Numbered from the stretch's first letter, positions 1-9,224 are shown. The stretch: 64,000 nucleotides of DNA from Marinobacter sp. 1-4A (GCF_016597725.1 NZ_VCGY01000001.1:558001-622000), one strand, 5' to 3'. Notes: a model not told the origin generated them from the letters alone. A program made the numbers and translations.

Positions 1-1028
1 CAACTGTGCTGAACAAGCGCGTTGCGGGCATCGGCCGCAAAGCTTATGCCGGTCAATTTCATCTTGCGGCAGTGTTTTTTAAGCAACGAATTCGCCATGG
101 GCAGAATATCCAGCGGACGCTCCCTTAGGGGCTGCCAATGCATGGGGAACACACTTAACCGGTAATACAAATCCTCCCGGAACCGCCCTTCCTGCACGAA
201 ATCCGCCAGATCACGGTTGGTGGTGGCAATCACACGCACATCCAATGTGATGGTTTTACGTCCACCCACTCGCTCCACTTCCCGCTCTTGCAGAACCCGG
301 AGTAGCTTGGATTGAAGTCCTGGGTCCATTTCCGAAATTTCGTCTAGCAGTATGGTTCCACCATTGGCCTGCTCAAACTTACCGGGTGCGGATGCTACCG
401 CACCGGTAAAGGCACCTTTTTCGTGGCCGAACAGAATGGCCTCAAGCATATTCTCCGGAATGGCCGCGCAGTTTATGGCAACAAATGGCTGATCCGCCCG
501 TGGAGATTGCTGGTGGATATACCGCGCCAGCACCTCTTTACCGGTACCGCTTTCACCAGAAATCATCACCGTAGAATCACTGCCAGCTACTTTTGCTGCC
601 AACTGGAAGATCCGCTTGCTCGCCGGATCTTCAGCCACAGGCTCATCGTCGGATTTCTGGCGGCCACCGCCCACCACTTTGGTCACCGCATCAACCAACA
701 CTTTCGGTTCAAACGGCTTTACAAGATAGTCCACAGCTCCGGACTGCATGGCAGAAACAGCGTGGCTGATTTGCCCATAGGCTGTAATGAGCATCATCGG
801 CAAACCGGGGTACAAGCGCTGCACTTCTCCCAGCAGCTCATGACCGGAAAGCCCGGGCATATTTACATCACTGACAACCATATCAACCGGCGACTCAGCC
901 AGCCGCACCAAAGCTTCGTGAGCGTTTGATGCTTCGCTTACGCGAAACTTAGCCAGCTCCAAGGTGGTTACCAGCGCTTCGCGCAGGTCACGGTCATCTT
1001 CAACAATTAGAATCTGGGCCTTGGCCAT
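1..1028 (-). CDS. flrC: Sigma-54 flagellar response regulator FlrC/FleR (3' end beyond window)
   Basis: This two-component response regulator activates class III flagellar genes through sigma-54 RNA polymerase after phosphorylation by FlrB. The visible 342 codons hold a receiver domain at the N-terminus (acidic pair EDD near residue 10, phospho-acceptor Asp in VVSDVNMPG near residue 54, Lys in YLVKPF). An AAA+ domain follows, with Walker A GESGTGKE, the sigma-54 contact loop GAFTGA and LLDEISEMD. The C-terminal Fis-type helix-turn-helix lies outside the window. The ATG at 1028 is preceded by GGAGG at good spacing. It starts 12 bases after the flrB stop, so the two are co-transcribed. The family call is firm; FlrC versus a paralogue rests on the fleQ-flrB neighbourhood. 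Confidence 0.93.
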   Translation of the reverse strand, partial: MAKAQILIVEDDRDLREALVTTLELAKFRVSEASNAHEALVRLAESPVDMVVSDVNMPGLSGHELLGEVQRLYPGLPMMLITAYGQISHAVSAMQSGAVDYLVKPFEPKVLVDAVTKVVGGGRQKSDDEPVAEDPASKRIFQLAAKVAGSDSTVMISGESGTGKEVLARYIHQQSPRADQPFVAINCAAIPENMLEAILFGHEKGAFTGAVASAPGKFEQANGGTILLDEISEMDPGLQSKLLRVLQEREVERVGGRKTITLDVRVIATTNRDLADFVQEGRFREDLYYRLSVFPMHWQPLRERPLDILPMANSLLKKHCRKMKLTGISFAADARNALVQHS

Positions 1029-1040
1029 GGTTGCCTCCGA

Positions 1041-2279
1041 TCAAACTTTATTATGCATAAGCGGCAGACGCAGTGTTGCAACCGCGCCCCCCTGCTCTGG
1101 CGATTCAATAGAAAACTGTCCCTGATGGGCCTTCACAACAGCTTGCACAACCGCTAGCCCAAGCCCGGTTCCGTGGGATTTCGTTGTGTAGAAAGCTTCT
1201 GACAGCCGACCTGCCTCCGCGTTCGCGAAGCCCGGGCCGTTATCCATTACCCGAATAAACAGCTCACCCGCTTGCGCTGTCGCTTGGATTGCCACGGCCG
1301 TAGCCCCGGCTTCAAGACTGTTATTCACCAAATTGGTACAAGCTCCCACCAACGCATCCCGGTTACACATCAACCGGCAATCCGCTGACACCTCGTTCTT
1401 TAACATTACATGTGAGCCAGCGGTTGGTTTGATCCCTTCTAGCGCTGATTCAATAGCCACAACCAAGGTATCTGCCGACAACTCTTCCGCCAGGCGAGTT
1501 TCACCCCGCGCAAAAATCAACATGTCCCGCACTTGCTGTTCCAGATGCGTAAGGCGAGACATCAATCGGGAGGCGCAACGCTGGCGCATCTCCTCATCAA
1601 GGTCTTCTTGCGTTAAATGCCCGCCATAAAGGATGGCTGCAGACAAAGGCGTGCGGATCTGATGGGCAAGCGAGGCCACCATCTTGCCCATGGCCGATAG
1701 CCGCTGAGCATGTGCAAGCTGCGACTGCAGGTGACGGGTTTCCGTTAGATCGGTCAATAAAATCAGCTGCCCCGGCTGGTTTTCCATGGTCCGGATCTCA
1801 ATACTCACTCGGCGGCCGTCTTTCAGGGATACCTCATGACCATCATCCCGGCGCGGCGAGAAGCAACGACGAATTACGTCTACCCAGCGCTCACCTTCCA
1901 ACGGCTCTCCCAACAAGGCGATGGCCGCCGGGTTGCTCTGGGTAACCACACCTTGGCTATCCAGAACAACCACGCCTGCGGGCAACGCTTTTAGCAGAGT
2001 AGAGAGCCGGTCAGCCAGTTGCTCTTTCTCTTCCAGTTCTTGTTGGCGCTGCAAAGACTCCTGGCTCAATTCGCCAGAGAGCTGATTAACCCGCGACTCA
2101 AGCGTGCGATAAGAATCGGTAATCTGCCGCGACATCTGGTTGAACATTTCCAACGCAGAATCCACCGCCTCATCATCCTGCTGTGGAAACAACGCTCTAA
2201 CCTTATCGTTAGCATCCGCTGCCGCATTGGCCTGTGCCTCATGCTCCACCGACTGAATGACAAACTGTGCCTGACTCAT
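1041..2279 (-). CDS. flrB: Flagellar sensor histidine kinase FlrB/FleS
   Basis: A soluble histidine kinase that phosphorylates FlrC. I chose the ATG at 2279 (412 aa, starting MSQAQF), which has a GGGAG ribosome site. A longer reading frame to 2363 runs through the sigma-54 promoter and is unlikely. A coiled coil covers about residues 50-105 and a PAS-like segment about 105-185. The phospho-acceptor helix contains LAHQIRTPLSA, and the ATPase domain shows the N box (NLVNNSLEAG), DNGPGF and GTGLGL. There are no membrane segments, as expected for FleS/FlrB. It is the first gene of the flrB-flrC operon. Confidence 0.92.
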   Translation of the reverse strand: MSQAQFVIQSVEHEAQANAAADANDKVRALFPQQDDEAVDSALEMFNQMSRQITDSYRTLESRVNQLSGELSQESLQRQQELEEKEQLADRLSTLLKALPAGVVVLDSQGVVTQSNPAAIALLGEPLEGERWVDVIRRCFSPRRDDGHEVSLKDGRRVSIEIRTMENQPGQLILLTDLTETRHLQSQLAHAQRLSAMGKMVASLAHQIRTPLSAAILYGGHLTQEDLDEEMRQRCASRLMSRLTHLEQQVRDMLIFARGETRLAEELSADTLVVAIESALEGIKPTAGSHVMLKNEVSADCRLMCNRDALVGACTNLVNNSLEAGATAVAIQATAQAGELFIRVMDNGPGFANAEAGRLSEAFYTTKSHGTGLGLAVVQAVVKAHQGQFSIESPEQGGAVATLRLPLMHNKV

Positions 2280-2346
2280 AACCTGACTCCCGATTAACCC
2301 AAAACAGCGGGCTACACCCTTAGGATGATTCGTTTGCAAGTCACTA

Positions 2347-2363
2347 AGCCAGCTCCGTGCCAA
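2347..2363 (-). promoter_or_regulatory. Sigma-54 promoter of flrBC
   Basis: Read on the minus strand, this 17-mer is TTGGCACGGAGCTGGCT. It matches the sigma-54 consensus (YTGGCACGRNNNTTGCW) at all defined positions but one and has the required GG-N10-GC core. Transcription would start near 2335, leaving a leader of about 55 bases before flrB. In Vibrio and Pseudomonas this operon is sigma-54 dependent and activated by FlrA/FleQ, which is the adjacent upstream gene here. Confidence 0.8.
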
Positions 2364-2519
2364 CTAGGAATTGTTATTTATAATCAATGACTAAGAAAAA
2401 CAAAGAAAGGTAGGCGACGGTTTTACGTCGTCCAAAATCGAGAAAACGCCAAAGGCTATAAACCTTTGACGTCTTATTGTCACAAGAAAGAGGCGCTTAA
2501 TACGCCATCGCGCAAACGC

Positions 2520-3971
2520 TCAGGACCCCTCGGATTCTTCCTCCCGAAGCCCGTACTTCCGAACCTTCTCAACCAGAGTCGTCCGCCGAATCCGCAGCTT
2601 CTCCGCAGCCCGAGCCACTACCCCGCCAGCCTCGTCCAGCGCCTGCTGAATCAATTGTCGTTCAAGGCCAGACAAATAATCTTTCAAATCAATACCGTTA
2701 ACTGGCAGCAAAGCGGGCGCGTCCAGCCCAACCAACCCCGGAATTCCAGAGGGCATCCCGGAATCCTCAACCGGGCGGTTCTCGTCAAGATCGTCTACAT
2801 AACGAAACTTCTTCGGCAACTCCTGCACGCCGATTACGCCGTAAGGGTGCATAATCGCCAGCCTCTCCACCAAGTTCGCAAGCTCACGCACATTACCCGG
2901 CCAGTCATGCCTGCATAGGCTCATAATCGCTGCTGAATTCATTCGTAAGGATCCCCGCTTTTCCTTTTCCATGCGGGAAATCAATTCATTAATCAGCAAC
3001 GGAATGTCTTCTACCCGGTCCCGCAACGAGGGAACCTCAATGGGGAAGACGTTCAGCCGGTAATACAAATCCTCCCGGAATTCGCCGGTTTCGATCATTT
3101 CCTCGAGGTCTTTGTGGGTTGCAGCAATAACACGAACATCTGCAGAAATTGTCCGGTTACTGCCTACCCGCTCGAACGTGCGCTCCTGCAATACCCGCAG
3201 GATTTTTACTTGCATGTTGAGGGGCATATCGCCGATTTCATCCAGAAACAGCGTGCCGCCCTCAGCCATTTCAAAGCGCCCTACCCTGGCCGTTATCGCG
3301 CCGGTAAAGGCACCTTTCTCATGGCCAAAAAGCTCACTCTCCAGCAACTCTGCGGGAATCGCGCCACAGTTTACCGGCACAAAAGGCTTTTCACGTCTTG
3401 AAGAGTGGTAGTGGAGGTTTCTGGCAACAACTTCTTTACCTGTGCCGGATGGGCCGGTAACCAGCACACTTACATCTTTATCGGCCACTTGTTCCATAAG
3501 TTGCCGCACCTGCTGTACTTTACGACTGGTGCCCACCAAACTGCGGAACAACTGCAAGCCACGTTGCTGACCACGCTCTTTAGAGCGACGGAACTGATCG
3601 GTAAATATCTGAGCACGGTAAAGGGAATCAACAAACTTGGTATAGTTGAGCGGCCATTCCATACGGGCAATAATACGGGCTGAACACTGCTCCGGCAGGC
3701 CTTTGAGCGCGGGGTCACCAACCAATAGAAAGGGCACGCCCTCGACGGCTCTACAAACCGTTTCGATAGTGGCAGCGACTCCCGAGTCTTCACCGTTCAC
3801 GATAGCAACGGAAATGTCCGAGAGGCTTTCCTCATCGCCAGATTCGAGCAGCGCTAGAGCTTCCTTACCAGCAAAGACCTGCTCTTCGCCGATGAACTCC
3901 AGAATGGTCGCCATGTCCCGGCGCCTAGATTCATCCTCACTCAGCACCAGCACCTTGTTGTTTTTAGACAT
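2520..3971 (-). CDS. fleQ: Flagellar master regulator FleQ/FlrA
   Basis: A sigma-54 enhancer-binding protein at the top of the polar flagellum cascade; in Pseudomonas it also senses c-di-GMP and switches exopolysaccharide genes. The 483 residues hold an atypical receiver-like FleQ domain (about 5-120), an AAA+ domain (Walker A GPSGTGKE, contact loop [16 protein letters not shown]) and a C-terminal Fis helix-turn-helix ([16 protein letters not shown]). The LFRS motif at residues 141-144, which contacts c-di-GMP in Pseudomonas FleQ, is present. Two c-di-GMP enzymes lie elsewhere in the window (bifA and a broken GGDEF gene). The gene is monocistronic or follows the small gene upstream. Confidence 0.93.
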   Translation of the reverse strand: MSKNNKVLVLSEDESRRRDMATILEFIGEEQVFAGKEALALLESGDEESLSDISVAIVNGEDSGVAATIETVCRAVEGVPFLLVGDPALKGLPEQCSARIIARMEWPLNYTKFVDSLYRAQIFTDQFRRSKERGQQRGLQLFRSLVGTSRKVQQVRQLMEQVADKDVSVLVTGPSGTGKEVVARNLHYHSSRREKPFVPVNCGAIPAELLESELFGHEKGAFTGAITARVGRFEMAEGGTLFLDEIGDMPLNMQVKILRVLQERTFERVGSNRTISADVRVIAATHKDLEEMIETGEFREDLYYRLNVFPIEVPSLRDRVEDIPLLINELISRMEKEKRGSLRMNSAAIMSLCRHDWPGNVRELANLVERLAIMHPYGVIGVQELPKKFRYVDDLDENRPVEDSGMPSGIPGLVGLDAPALLPVNGIDLKDYLSGLERQLIQQALDEAGGVVARAAEKLRIRRTTLVEKVRKYGLREEESEGS

Positions 3972-4042
3972 TCACAGGAATCTCTTTAGGGTGTGTGAGC
4001 GGTATTTAAGACTGTAAACACAAAAGAGTCAATTTTATGACG

Positions 4043-4396
4043 CTATTTTGGTCGAGTTGTTGATACGTTCTGATATGCCTTGGCGGCACTGCGATTGCGA
4101 TTTACCCCTTTTAAGGCCCGTTCCGCTTCAGCCTTAGCGCGAGTAGCGCCTTCACCGGCTGCGTCCATAAACTGGCGCAACTCTTCCAACCGCGTGCGCA
4201 CCAACTCCGGATCAATCTGCCCAGTTTCCAGCGAGGTCATCAAGGGTTCTACTCGGGGCTTTATCTGCTCATTGAGGCGAACCAAAGCATCCCAGTCCTG
4301 ATCGCGGAGGGCGTCACCTAGCTCTGCCATAAGCTCATCGAGACTATCGAGATGGGTTTGGAGTTCAGAAGAGGAAGGGTTTTGAGGGTCGGCCAT
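4043..4396 (-). CDS. Small flagellar-locus protein, FliT-like
   Basis: A 117-residue acidic, largely helical protein with no signal peptide. The ATG at 4396 (MADPQN) has AAGGA upstream; the longer frame to 4471 would overlap an inverted repeat. It lies directly before fleQ on the same strand, where Pseudomonas and relatives carry fliS/fliT-type chaperone genes. Its size and helical, Glu/Leu-rich sequence fit a FliT-like flagellar chaperone, but I see no diagnostic motif, so the name is inferred mainly from position. fliC, fliD and fliS are not next to it here; a DUF1329 gene occupies that place. Confidence 0.6.
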   Translation of the reverse strand: MADPQNPSSSELQTHLDSLDELMAELGDALRDQDWDALVRLNEQIKPRVEPLMTSLETGQIDPELVRTRLEELRQFMDAAGEGATRAKAEAERALKGVNRNRSAAKAYQNVSTTRPK

Positions 4397-4442
4397 AAAG
4401 CAGTGTCCTTGCAGAAAGTGTTGAGAATCGGACGACCCTAAT

Positions 4443-4468
4443 AGGTTGCCAGCAACCACTGGCAACCT
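4443..4468 (-). terminator. Hairpin between DUF1329 gene and fliT-like gene
   Basis: A perfect 10-bp inverted repeat (AGGTTGCCAG / CTGGCAACCT) with a 6-base loop sits just after the DUF1329 stop. It lacks a proper T run on the minus strand, so it may be a weak terminator or an mRNA-stabilising hairpin. Confidence 0.45.
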
Positions 4469-4485
4469 CATCCATTACACCGGTA

Positions 4486-5844
4486 TCAGCGGCGGGCGGC
4501 GCGCCTCGCAGAGGACGCCGAAAATTCATTGCCTCGGTAGCCCGGCTCAAAATCATAGGCTGGGTAGTTATCGTCCAAGCCATCTATGTAATAGCGCTTC
4601 GCTTTAAGGTCGTAAGTCATTTCCATGGTAGTCCAAAATGCTGGCACGCTGTAATAGCTGATGTTGTGGGCTTCTGATACCCGCCACAAATTGCCTGCCT
4701 CATCATACTCTTCGGACATCAGGATCTGCCAACTGTCTTCATCAACATAAAAAACCCGGCGGTCGTAGATGTGCTTGATGCCAGTACGGCGGGTTGCTTC
4801 AACCACCCAAACCCTATGCAGCTCATAACGTGCCAGCTTCTGGTTGATATGGCCTGCGCGGATAACATCATTCGGCTTTACCGACTGATCGTGCAGCATG
4901 TAGGCGTTATAAGGGACGTAAAGCTCACGCTTGCCCTTTAACTCCCAGTCGTACTGGTTCGGCGCGCCGTTATACATATCTTTCTGGTCAACCGAGCGCA
5001 GCGATGAAGAATTGGGCAGATCCGTTTCATAGGCAAGATTCGGTGAACGCCTCAGACGCCGTGAGCCCGAATCATAGCGCCACGCCAGTCGCGGTGAGCG
5101 CACTTGATCCAAGGTTTCGTGCACAAGTGTAATAGTTCCAGCTATAGAAGATGGCGAAATCGTATCGGTTTTAAGATAGAAAATCTTGTTATCGATTTCC
5201 TCAAGCTCAGCGCCTTGTTTGCCGTAGGCGAAGTAATAATCGTACTGGGTGACAACCGGGTTGTAAGAGCCGTCTACTTGAGGTGTCGCTGATCCGCTAC
5301 GAAAAGATACCTCTTCACCACGGTATCGCAAAATGTGATTCCAAATGACTTCAAGACCACTCTTCGGAATTGGGAAGGGACTGGTCGTAATGGTTTTGCG
5401 CACACCATTACCGTTATCCAATACCTCCGCGCTTAGAGCGTTTTCGTAAAACTTCTCATATACACGCTCCGGAAACGCAGCTGTGCGTCGAGTTTGGTAT
5501 ACCGGCATAAAGAAGTTCGGACCGTATTGGCTCAACATTTTGCGCGAGCCGTCAGACAGTTTGTCTTTATAGAGATGCATATTGTCCGCAGTGATCACGA
5601 ACAGTGGCTCGTCATCCGGGAAGGGGTTCACTTCAACCTGCCCTTTACGCCAGTTCGCAGGCGCCTCGGATAACCCGCCTGTCCACTCGGGAATGCTGCC
5701 GGAAGCATTTGCTCCACGCTCCGCACCAACCGGCGTCAGGTCCTGCTTTAGACGCTGCGCCTCAGCAACCGACACTGCTGACAAAACCTGCCCGGAAAAT
5801 CCGAACGAAAGCAGTGCAATACATGCGATAAAGTGGCTCCGCAT
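4486..5844 (-). CDS. DUF1329 family exported protein
   Basis: A 452-residue protein with a clear signal peptide (about residues 1-22) followed by the typical DUF1329 start (LKQDLTPVGAERGANASGSIPEWTGGL). Family members have a LolA-like beta fold and are usually found beside RND transporters or hydrocarbon and steroid genes; their biochemical role is not established. The many aromatic-rich segments, such as YDYYFAYGKQG and ELHRVWVVEATRR, fit the family, and the length is normal (about 440-460). It lies alone between the flagellar genes and a divergent small gene. The family call is strong; the function is unknown. Confidence 0.88.
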   Translation of the reverse strand: MRSHFIACIALLSFGFSGQVLSAVSVAEAQRLKQDLTPVGAERGANASGSIPEWTGGLSEAPANWRKGQVEVNPFPDDEPLFVITADNMHLYKDKLSDGSRKMLSQYGPNFFMPVYQTRRTAAFPERVYEKFYENALSAEVLDNGNGVRKTITTSPFPIPKSGLEVIWNHILRYRGEEVSFRSGSATPQVDGSYNPVVTQYDYYFAYGKQGAELEEIDNKIFYLKTDTISPSSIAGTITLVHETLDQVRSPRLAWRYDSGSRRLRRSPNLAYETDLPNSSSLRSVDQKDMYNGAPNQYDWELKGKRELYVPYNAYMLHDQSVKPNDVIRAGHINQKLARYELHRVWVVEATRRTGIKHIYDRRVFYVDEDSWQILMSEEYDEAGNLWRVSEAHNISYYSVPAFWTTMEMTYDLKAKRYYIDGLDDNYPAYDFEPGYRGNEFSASSARRAARR

Positions 5845-6022
5845 TCCTCACATCCTCCAGACAATCAAAGAAACCATAATCAGTATGTACTTTTTGCCAA
5901 ATTCAAACGCCCGTTTCAAGAAAATGTTTGTGTTTTATTGTCACCTAATGACAAGACTGAAGGGGTAAAGAAATCTTCGAACCAAAATGTTAAGATAGCG
6001 GATTGCTTTAAGGTGACGTTTG

Positions 6023-6523
6023 ATGGCTTCTCAATGGTATTCGCTGGTTTCACAAAAACTGTTTCTGGCCAGCACACTGCTAGATACTCCCGCACCGGCA
6101 CCCATTAATGCAAGCCCGTCGCCGGTACAAAAGCTGCAGCAAGAGGCTGCAACTCAAGGCTGTATCGAGTTACTGCTAAGGGCAAGGCGGTTGCTACTCG
6201 TAATGGTTGCCAGACTGTATCAAAAGCGGTCGGAGACGCCTTCCTCTGTAGCAGAGCTCGCAAACTTGATTGGCGACCAAACCGCAGAAATACAGATGCT
6301 TTTAGCGCTTGAGCAGAATAGCGGAAGCTGGTGGAATCATCTTGACCAACTTGAGGCCGCGCAGAACAACCCGCCAGCCATGCGCAAGACGGTCAGCGCG
6401 GAGAATATTATTGCCGTATCTGCAGAAGCAGGGCCTGAACGCTCTGCCCAGTCCCTCAGAGAAACCCTGCAAGCCATGAAACAGTTTGCCGACAACTTGG
6501 AAGAACAGCACGGAGAGTGGTAA
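6023..6523 (+). CDS. Conserved hypothetical protein (DUF6586-like)
   Basis: A 166-residue helical protein with one moderately hydrophobic stretch (CIELLLRARRLLLVMVARLY, residues near 48-68). The ATG at 6023 follows AAGGTGA by 6 bases; a TTG three bases earlier is a weaker alternative. It resembles a small protein that in Pseudomonas sits near lexA-sulA beside another short protein, and the same arrangement is seen here. No catalytic motif is visible, so the role is unknown. Confidence 0.7.
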   Translation: MASQWYSLVSQKLFLASTLLDTPAPAPINASPSPVQKLQQEAATQGCIELLLRARRLLLVMVARLYQKRSETPSSVAELANLIGDQTAEIQMLLALEQNSGSWWNHLDQLEAAQNNPPAMRKTVSAENIIAVSAEAGPERSAQSLRETLQAMKQFADNLEEQHGEW

Positions 6524-6570
6524 TTCCTCACGTACACAGCTTTCGGTTCTCAACTTAAAAGGTTATTGAA

Positions 6571-6831
6571 ATGTCACCATCGTTTTTCGAGATTGTACAA
6601 TTGAACAACGGCGATTACGCCCTGCGACGCATTGACGATGATAGCGCGCCTCTAGTACGCATTTCGTTTTCAACAGAAGCCCGTGAAATGATGGAAAACC
6701 GGGATATGGCTGTTGCCAAGGCGATGATTGCTGCTGGCATTGAAGCGGTTGGAAATGTGTCTCACGACATAGACTGGGAAGATGACGAGCTGGACGTTTC
6801 AGACGCTCAGCCCGCTTACACACTTCACTAA
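6571..6831 (+). CDS. Small conserved protein next to sulA
   Basis: An 86-residue acidic cytosolic protein (SPSFFEIVQLNNGDYALRR...) with a DDEL-rich tail. It lies 47 bases after the previous gene on the same strand and runs tail to tail with sulA, 8 bases away. Similar short proteins are found beside lexA-sulA-topA in pseudomonads. It contains no motif I recognise, and no function can be given. Confidence 0.7.
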   Translation: MSPSFFEIVQLNNGDYALRRIDDDSAPLVRISFSTEAREMMENRDMAVAKAMIAAGIEAVGNVSHDIDWEDDELDVSDAQPAYTLH

Positions 6832-6839
6832 AGTGCCAT

Positions 6840-7340
6840 TTAACGCTGCCTGAGCACTACGCCGTGGCTGTTGCCTTCGGCAGCCGCTTTTTGCAAGGAG
6901 GAGAACGCAGCTTTGCCCAGCTTACCTGTCCACATGACGACTGCGTGGCAGGTTCCAGCACTGAGGGCAATTTCTGCAAGCTGGCGCGCCGGGTATTCCG
7001 CAGTGGAGCGCAAAACCAAAAGTTCACCAGTCACAATTCCGTGCATTTTCTGCCACTTGCTCACGAGTGCCTGGGGCGGATCGATCCACGCCAGCCAACG
7101 CTTCTCCTGATTGAGCTGGGTCAACATCGGCAAGAGTAGCTGGAAATTTTCCACCTGACCTTCCGGCAAGATGATTTCCGTAACATTGCCAGCCGGGCCA
7201 GCCGGCTGTGAGTCTGCCACATTAGAAGTATGCCGAGCTCGAATGACCGTTCTCTGCTTTCGAGCTGTATGTTCCGGCACCGGGCTGGGCAAAACACTTT
7301 GCTGCCACGCCATGTTCTGATTGAAGCTAAGTTGTTCCAT
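6840..7340 (-). CDS. sulA: SOS cell-division inhibitor SulA
   Basis: SulA blocks FtsZ polymerisation during the SOS response. The 166-residue protein has the expected pattern: a variable N-terminus, then a RecA-like fold core (NVTEIILPEGQVENFQLLLPMLTQLNQEKRWLAWIDPP as the start of the conserved part). It lies 43 bases downstream of lexA on the same strand, an order also seen in Pseudomonas. It has no LexA box of its own in the short gap and should be expressed from the lexA promoter. It is longer than the Pseudomonas protein mainly at the N-terminus. Confidence 0.85.
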   Translation of the reverse strand: MEQLSFNQNMAWQQSVLPSPVPEHTARKQRTVIRARHTSNVADSQPAGPAGNVTEIILPEGQVENFQLLLPMLTQLNQEKRWLAWIDPPQALVSKWQKMHGIVTGELLVLRSTAEYPARQLAEIALSAGTCHAVVMWTGKLGKAAFSSLQKAAAEGNSHGVVLRQR

Positions 7341-7375
7341 AAGTCACCCGTTTTTCAATGTGTTTGTCGGTATCC

Positions 7376-7401
7376 CGGTCTGATCAGTGCAGATCAGACC
7401 G
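7376..7401 (-). repeat. Perfect inverted repeat over the lexA stop codon
   Basis: Arms CGGTCTGATC and GATCAGACCG (10 of 10 paired) are separated by AGTGCA, and the lexA stop lies inside. There is no T run after it on the minus strand, so a classical terminator is unlikely. An intercistronic hairpin tuning the lexA to sulA ratio would fit. Confidence 0.6.
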
Positions 7402-7992
7402 TCGGATAACACCCACACCCAGCCCTTCTATAAACAATTCCTGCTCTTTAAGGTCGATTTCAATAGGCGCGAACTCTTCGTTCTCAGCAATCAGATAAAC
7501 CATCGAGCCTTCTTTTTTAAACCGTTTCACTGTGACTTCATCCCCTACTCTTGCCACAACTACTTGGCCGTTGTGGACATCTTGAGTGCTGTGCACGGCG
7601 AGAAGGTCGCCATCCAGAATACCGATATCCTTCATGCTCATACCTCTAACACGAAGCAGGTAATCGGCGGAGGGGGAGAAAAACTCGGGCTTCAACGTGC
7701 AGTGGTCTTCAACATGCTCCTGAGCCAAAATCGGGCTGCCTGCAGCTACTTGGCCAATCACCGGCAACCCGGGGTCTTCAGCAACATCTGGCAGACGAAT
7801 ACCCCGGCTGGCCCCCGGAACCATTTCGATAGCGCCTTTCCGAGCCAATGCCCGCAAATGCTCTTCCGCTGCATTCGCCGAGCGGAACCCCATTTCTGTG
7901 GCGATTTCCGCACGTGTAGGTGGGTAACCGGTTTCATCGACCGATCGACGAATAATGTCCAGTACCTGAGTTTGTCTTGCTGTCAGCTTCAT
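7384..7992 (-). CDS. lexA: SOS repressor LexA
   Basis: LexA represses SOS genes and is inactivated by RecA-stimulated self-cleavage. The 202 residues match E. coli LexA in length and numbering: N-terminal winged helix ([14 protein letters not shown]), scissile Ala84-Gly85, catalytic Ser119 in GMSM and Lys156 in VKRF. It heads the lexA-sulA operon. Two LexA boxes and a good promoter lie upstream, so it represses itself. A GGAG ribosome site lies about 10 bases before the ATG. Confidence 0.98.
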   Translation of the reverse strand: MKLTARQTQVLDIIRRSVDETGYPPTRAEIATEMGFRSANAAEEHLRALARKGAIEMVPGASRGIRLPDVAEDPGLPVIGQVAAGSPILAQEHVEDHCTLKPEFFSPSADYLLRVRGMSMKDIGILDGDLLAVHSTQDVHNGQVVVARVGDEVTVKRFKKEGSMVYLIAENEEFAPIEIDLKEQELFIEGLGVGVIRRSDLH

Positions 7993-8046
7993 TGTTTCGC
8001 TGCTCCGCTTTCTGCATGCAGGGCTTGTGCATGCCGGGACTGATAT

Positions 8047-8062
8047 CTGATGGCGTATACAG
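8047..8062 (-). promoter_or_regulatory. LexA box (promoter-distal)
   Basis: CTGATGGCGTATACAG fits the CTG-N10-CAG operator of gammaproteobacterial LexA. It lies in the lexA leader, 30 bases from a second box, as in other autoregulated lexA promoters. Confidence 0.8.
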
Positions 8063-8076
8063 TAAAACGAGCCATC

Positions 8077-8092
8077 CTGTTCGTTTATACAG
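8077..8092 (-). promoter_or_regulatory. LexA box (at transcription start)
   Basis: CTGTTCGTTTATACAG is a near-consensus CTGT-N8-ACAG operator. It lies immediately downstream of the predicted lexA -10 and would cover the start of transcription. A further half site (TATACAG) ends at 8110 over the -10. Confidence 0.88.
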
Positions 8093-8099
8093 TGTTTTG

Positions 8100-8128
8100 A
8101 CTATATACAGTGTTTTATCCAGTGTAAA
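8100..8128 (-). promoter_or_regulatory. lexA promoter
   Basis: On the minus strand, -35 TTTACA (8123-8128) and -10 TATAGT (8100-8105) are 17 bp apart, each one base from the sigma-70 consensus. Transcription would start near 8093, inside the proximal LexA box. The rest of the 231-base gap up to the amidoligase gene shows no convincing plus-strand promoter. Confidence 0.75.
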
Positions 8129-8222
8129 GACAGGCGCCTTATTTTCTTGCGGGCCGTTAACTATTGGCACTTACGTAGTGTGATAGAGTAAAAAAATCTT
8201 ACATTCAGCATTAGTGAGTCTT

Positions 8223-9224
8223 ATGAGCCAAGCTATCGCATTGAAAATGCCAGACATAATGAACACCGCCGACGGCAACGAGCGCAGAGTGGGGGTGGAA
8301 ATCGAGTTATCCGGGCTGGGGTACCTGCAGCTCGTTGAGCTGGTTGGGAAGTTGCTGGGAGGCGAGGCCAAACCGGAGTCCCGCTATGTAAGCAAGCTTC
8401 AGACGCCTTTAGGCGATTTTATTATCGAGCTTGATTCAGACCCTATTAAAGACCTTGATTTGGCGGACGAACGTTTGCCCGAGTCCATCCGAGAGCTTGG
8501 CGGGCAAGCGATGGAAGTTATAGACGCAGCCGCCGAGATGATTGTGCCATTGGAGATTGTCAGCCCGCCGGTGAAGTTTTCAGATCTGAATCAGATTGAA
8601 ACGCTGGTTGAGGAGCTACGTAAAGCGGGTGCGCTGGGTAGTAGGGAGGCGATTTATTTCGCGTTCGGCTTACAGCTTAATCCGGAATTACCCGATCTAA
8701 AACCCGCAACGCTCATTCGTTATTACCAAGCATTTGCCGTTCTGTACGACTGGCTCAAGGCTCGCCATCAACTGGATATCAGCAGAAAATTAACACCTTA
8801 TATTGAGCCTTGGAGCAGCCGTTATACAGATTTGCTGGTTGCGGATGGCTATGAACCAGATCAACGCCAGATGATGGTTGATTACCTTGAATACAACCCC
8901 ACTCGCAATCGCGCTTTGGACCTTCTTCCGCTGTTTGCCCATCTGGACAAACCCTTGCTCGACCAATATGTGGAAGACCCGCGAATCAAAAGCAGGCCAA
9001 CGCTGCATTATCGGCTCCCGGATTGCGACATTGATAATCCTAAATGGCACTTTTCCAGTGTTTGGAACGACTGGGTAGTGGTGGAGCAACTCGCAAACCA
9101 TGCAGAGGATCTCTCGGAGTTGCGCGCTTTATTCAGAGAAAGCCGGAAGATTAGCCTGCACAATCTAACCCATAGCTGGCAGGAAACCTCGGAAAACTGG
9201 CTCGAAAGCAAAGGTTATGTCTGA
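8223..9224 (+). CDS. Amidoligase-family enzyme (glutamine-synthetase-like fold)
   Basis: A 333-residue cytosolic protein that I assign to the putative amidoligase family (distant glutamine synthetase relatives expected to form an amide bond using ATP). The N-terminus carries the metal/ATP-type acidic strands RRVGVEIELSG, DFIIELDSD and PLEIVSPP in the expected order. The next gene, overlapping by 8 bases, is a class I glutamine amidotransferase, a pairing that comparative genomics has described for this family. I chose the ATG at 8223; a GTG at 8214 is in frame, and neither has a strong ribosome site. The substrate is unknown. It is divergent from lexA, but nothing shows SOS control of it. Confidence 0.8.
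   Translation: MSQAIALKMPDIMNTADGNERRVGVEIELSGLGYLQLVELVGKLLGGEAKPESRYVSKLQTPLGDFIIELDSDPIKDLDLADERLPESIRELGGQAMEVIDAAAEMIVPLEIVSPPVKFSDLNQIETLVEELRKAGALGSREAIYFAFGLQLNPELPDLKPATLIRYYQAFAVLYDWLKARHQLDISRKLTPYIEPWSSRYTDLLVADGYEPDQRQMMVDYLEYNPTRNRALDLLPLFAHLDKPLLDQYVEDPRIKSRPTLHYRLPDCDIDNPKWHFSSVWNDWVVVEQLANHAEDLSELRALFRESRKISLHNLTHSWQETSENWLESKGYV

Noticed and set aside
8214-8222. GTG start for the amidoligase
   Set aside because: The ATG at 8223 is in frame and the more usual codon; neither start has a strong ribosome site.
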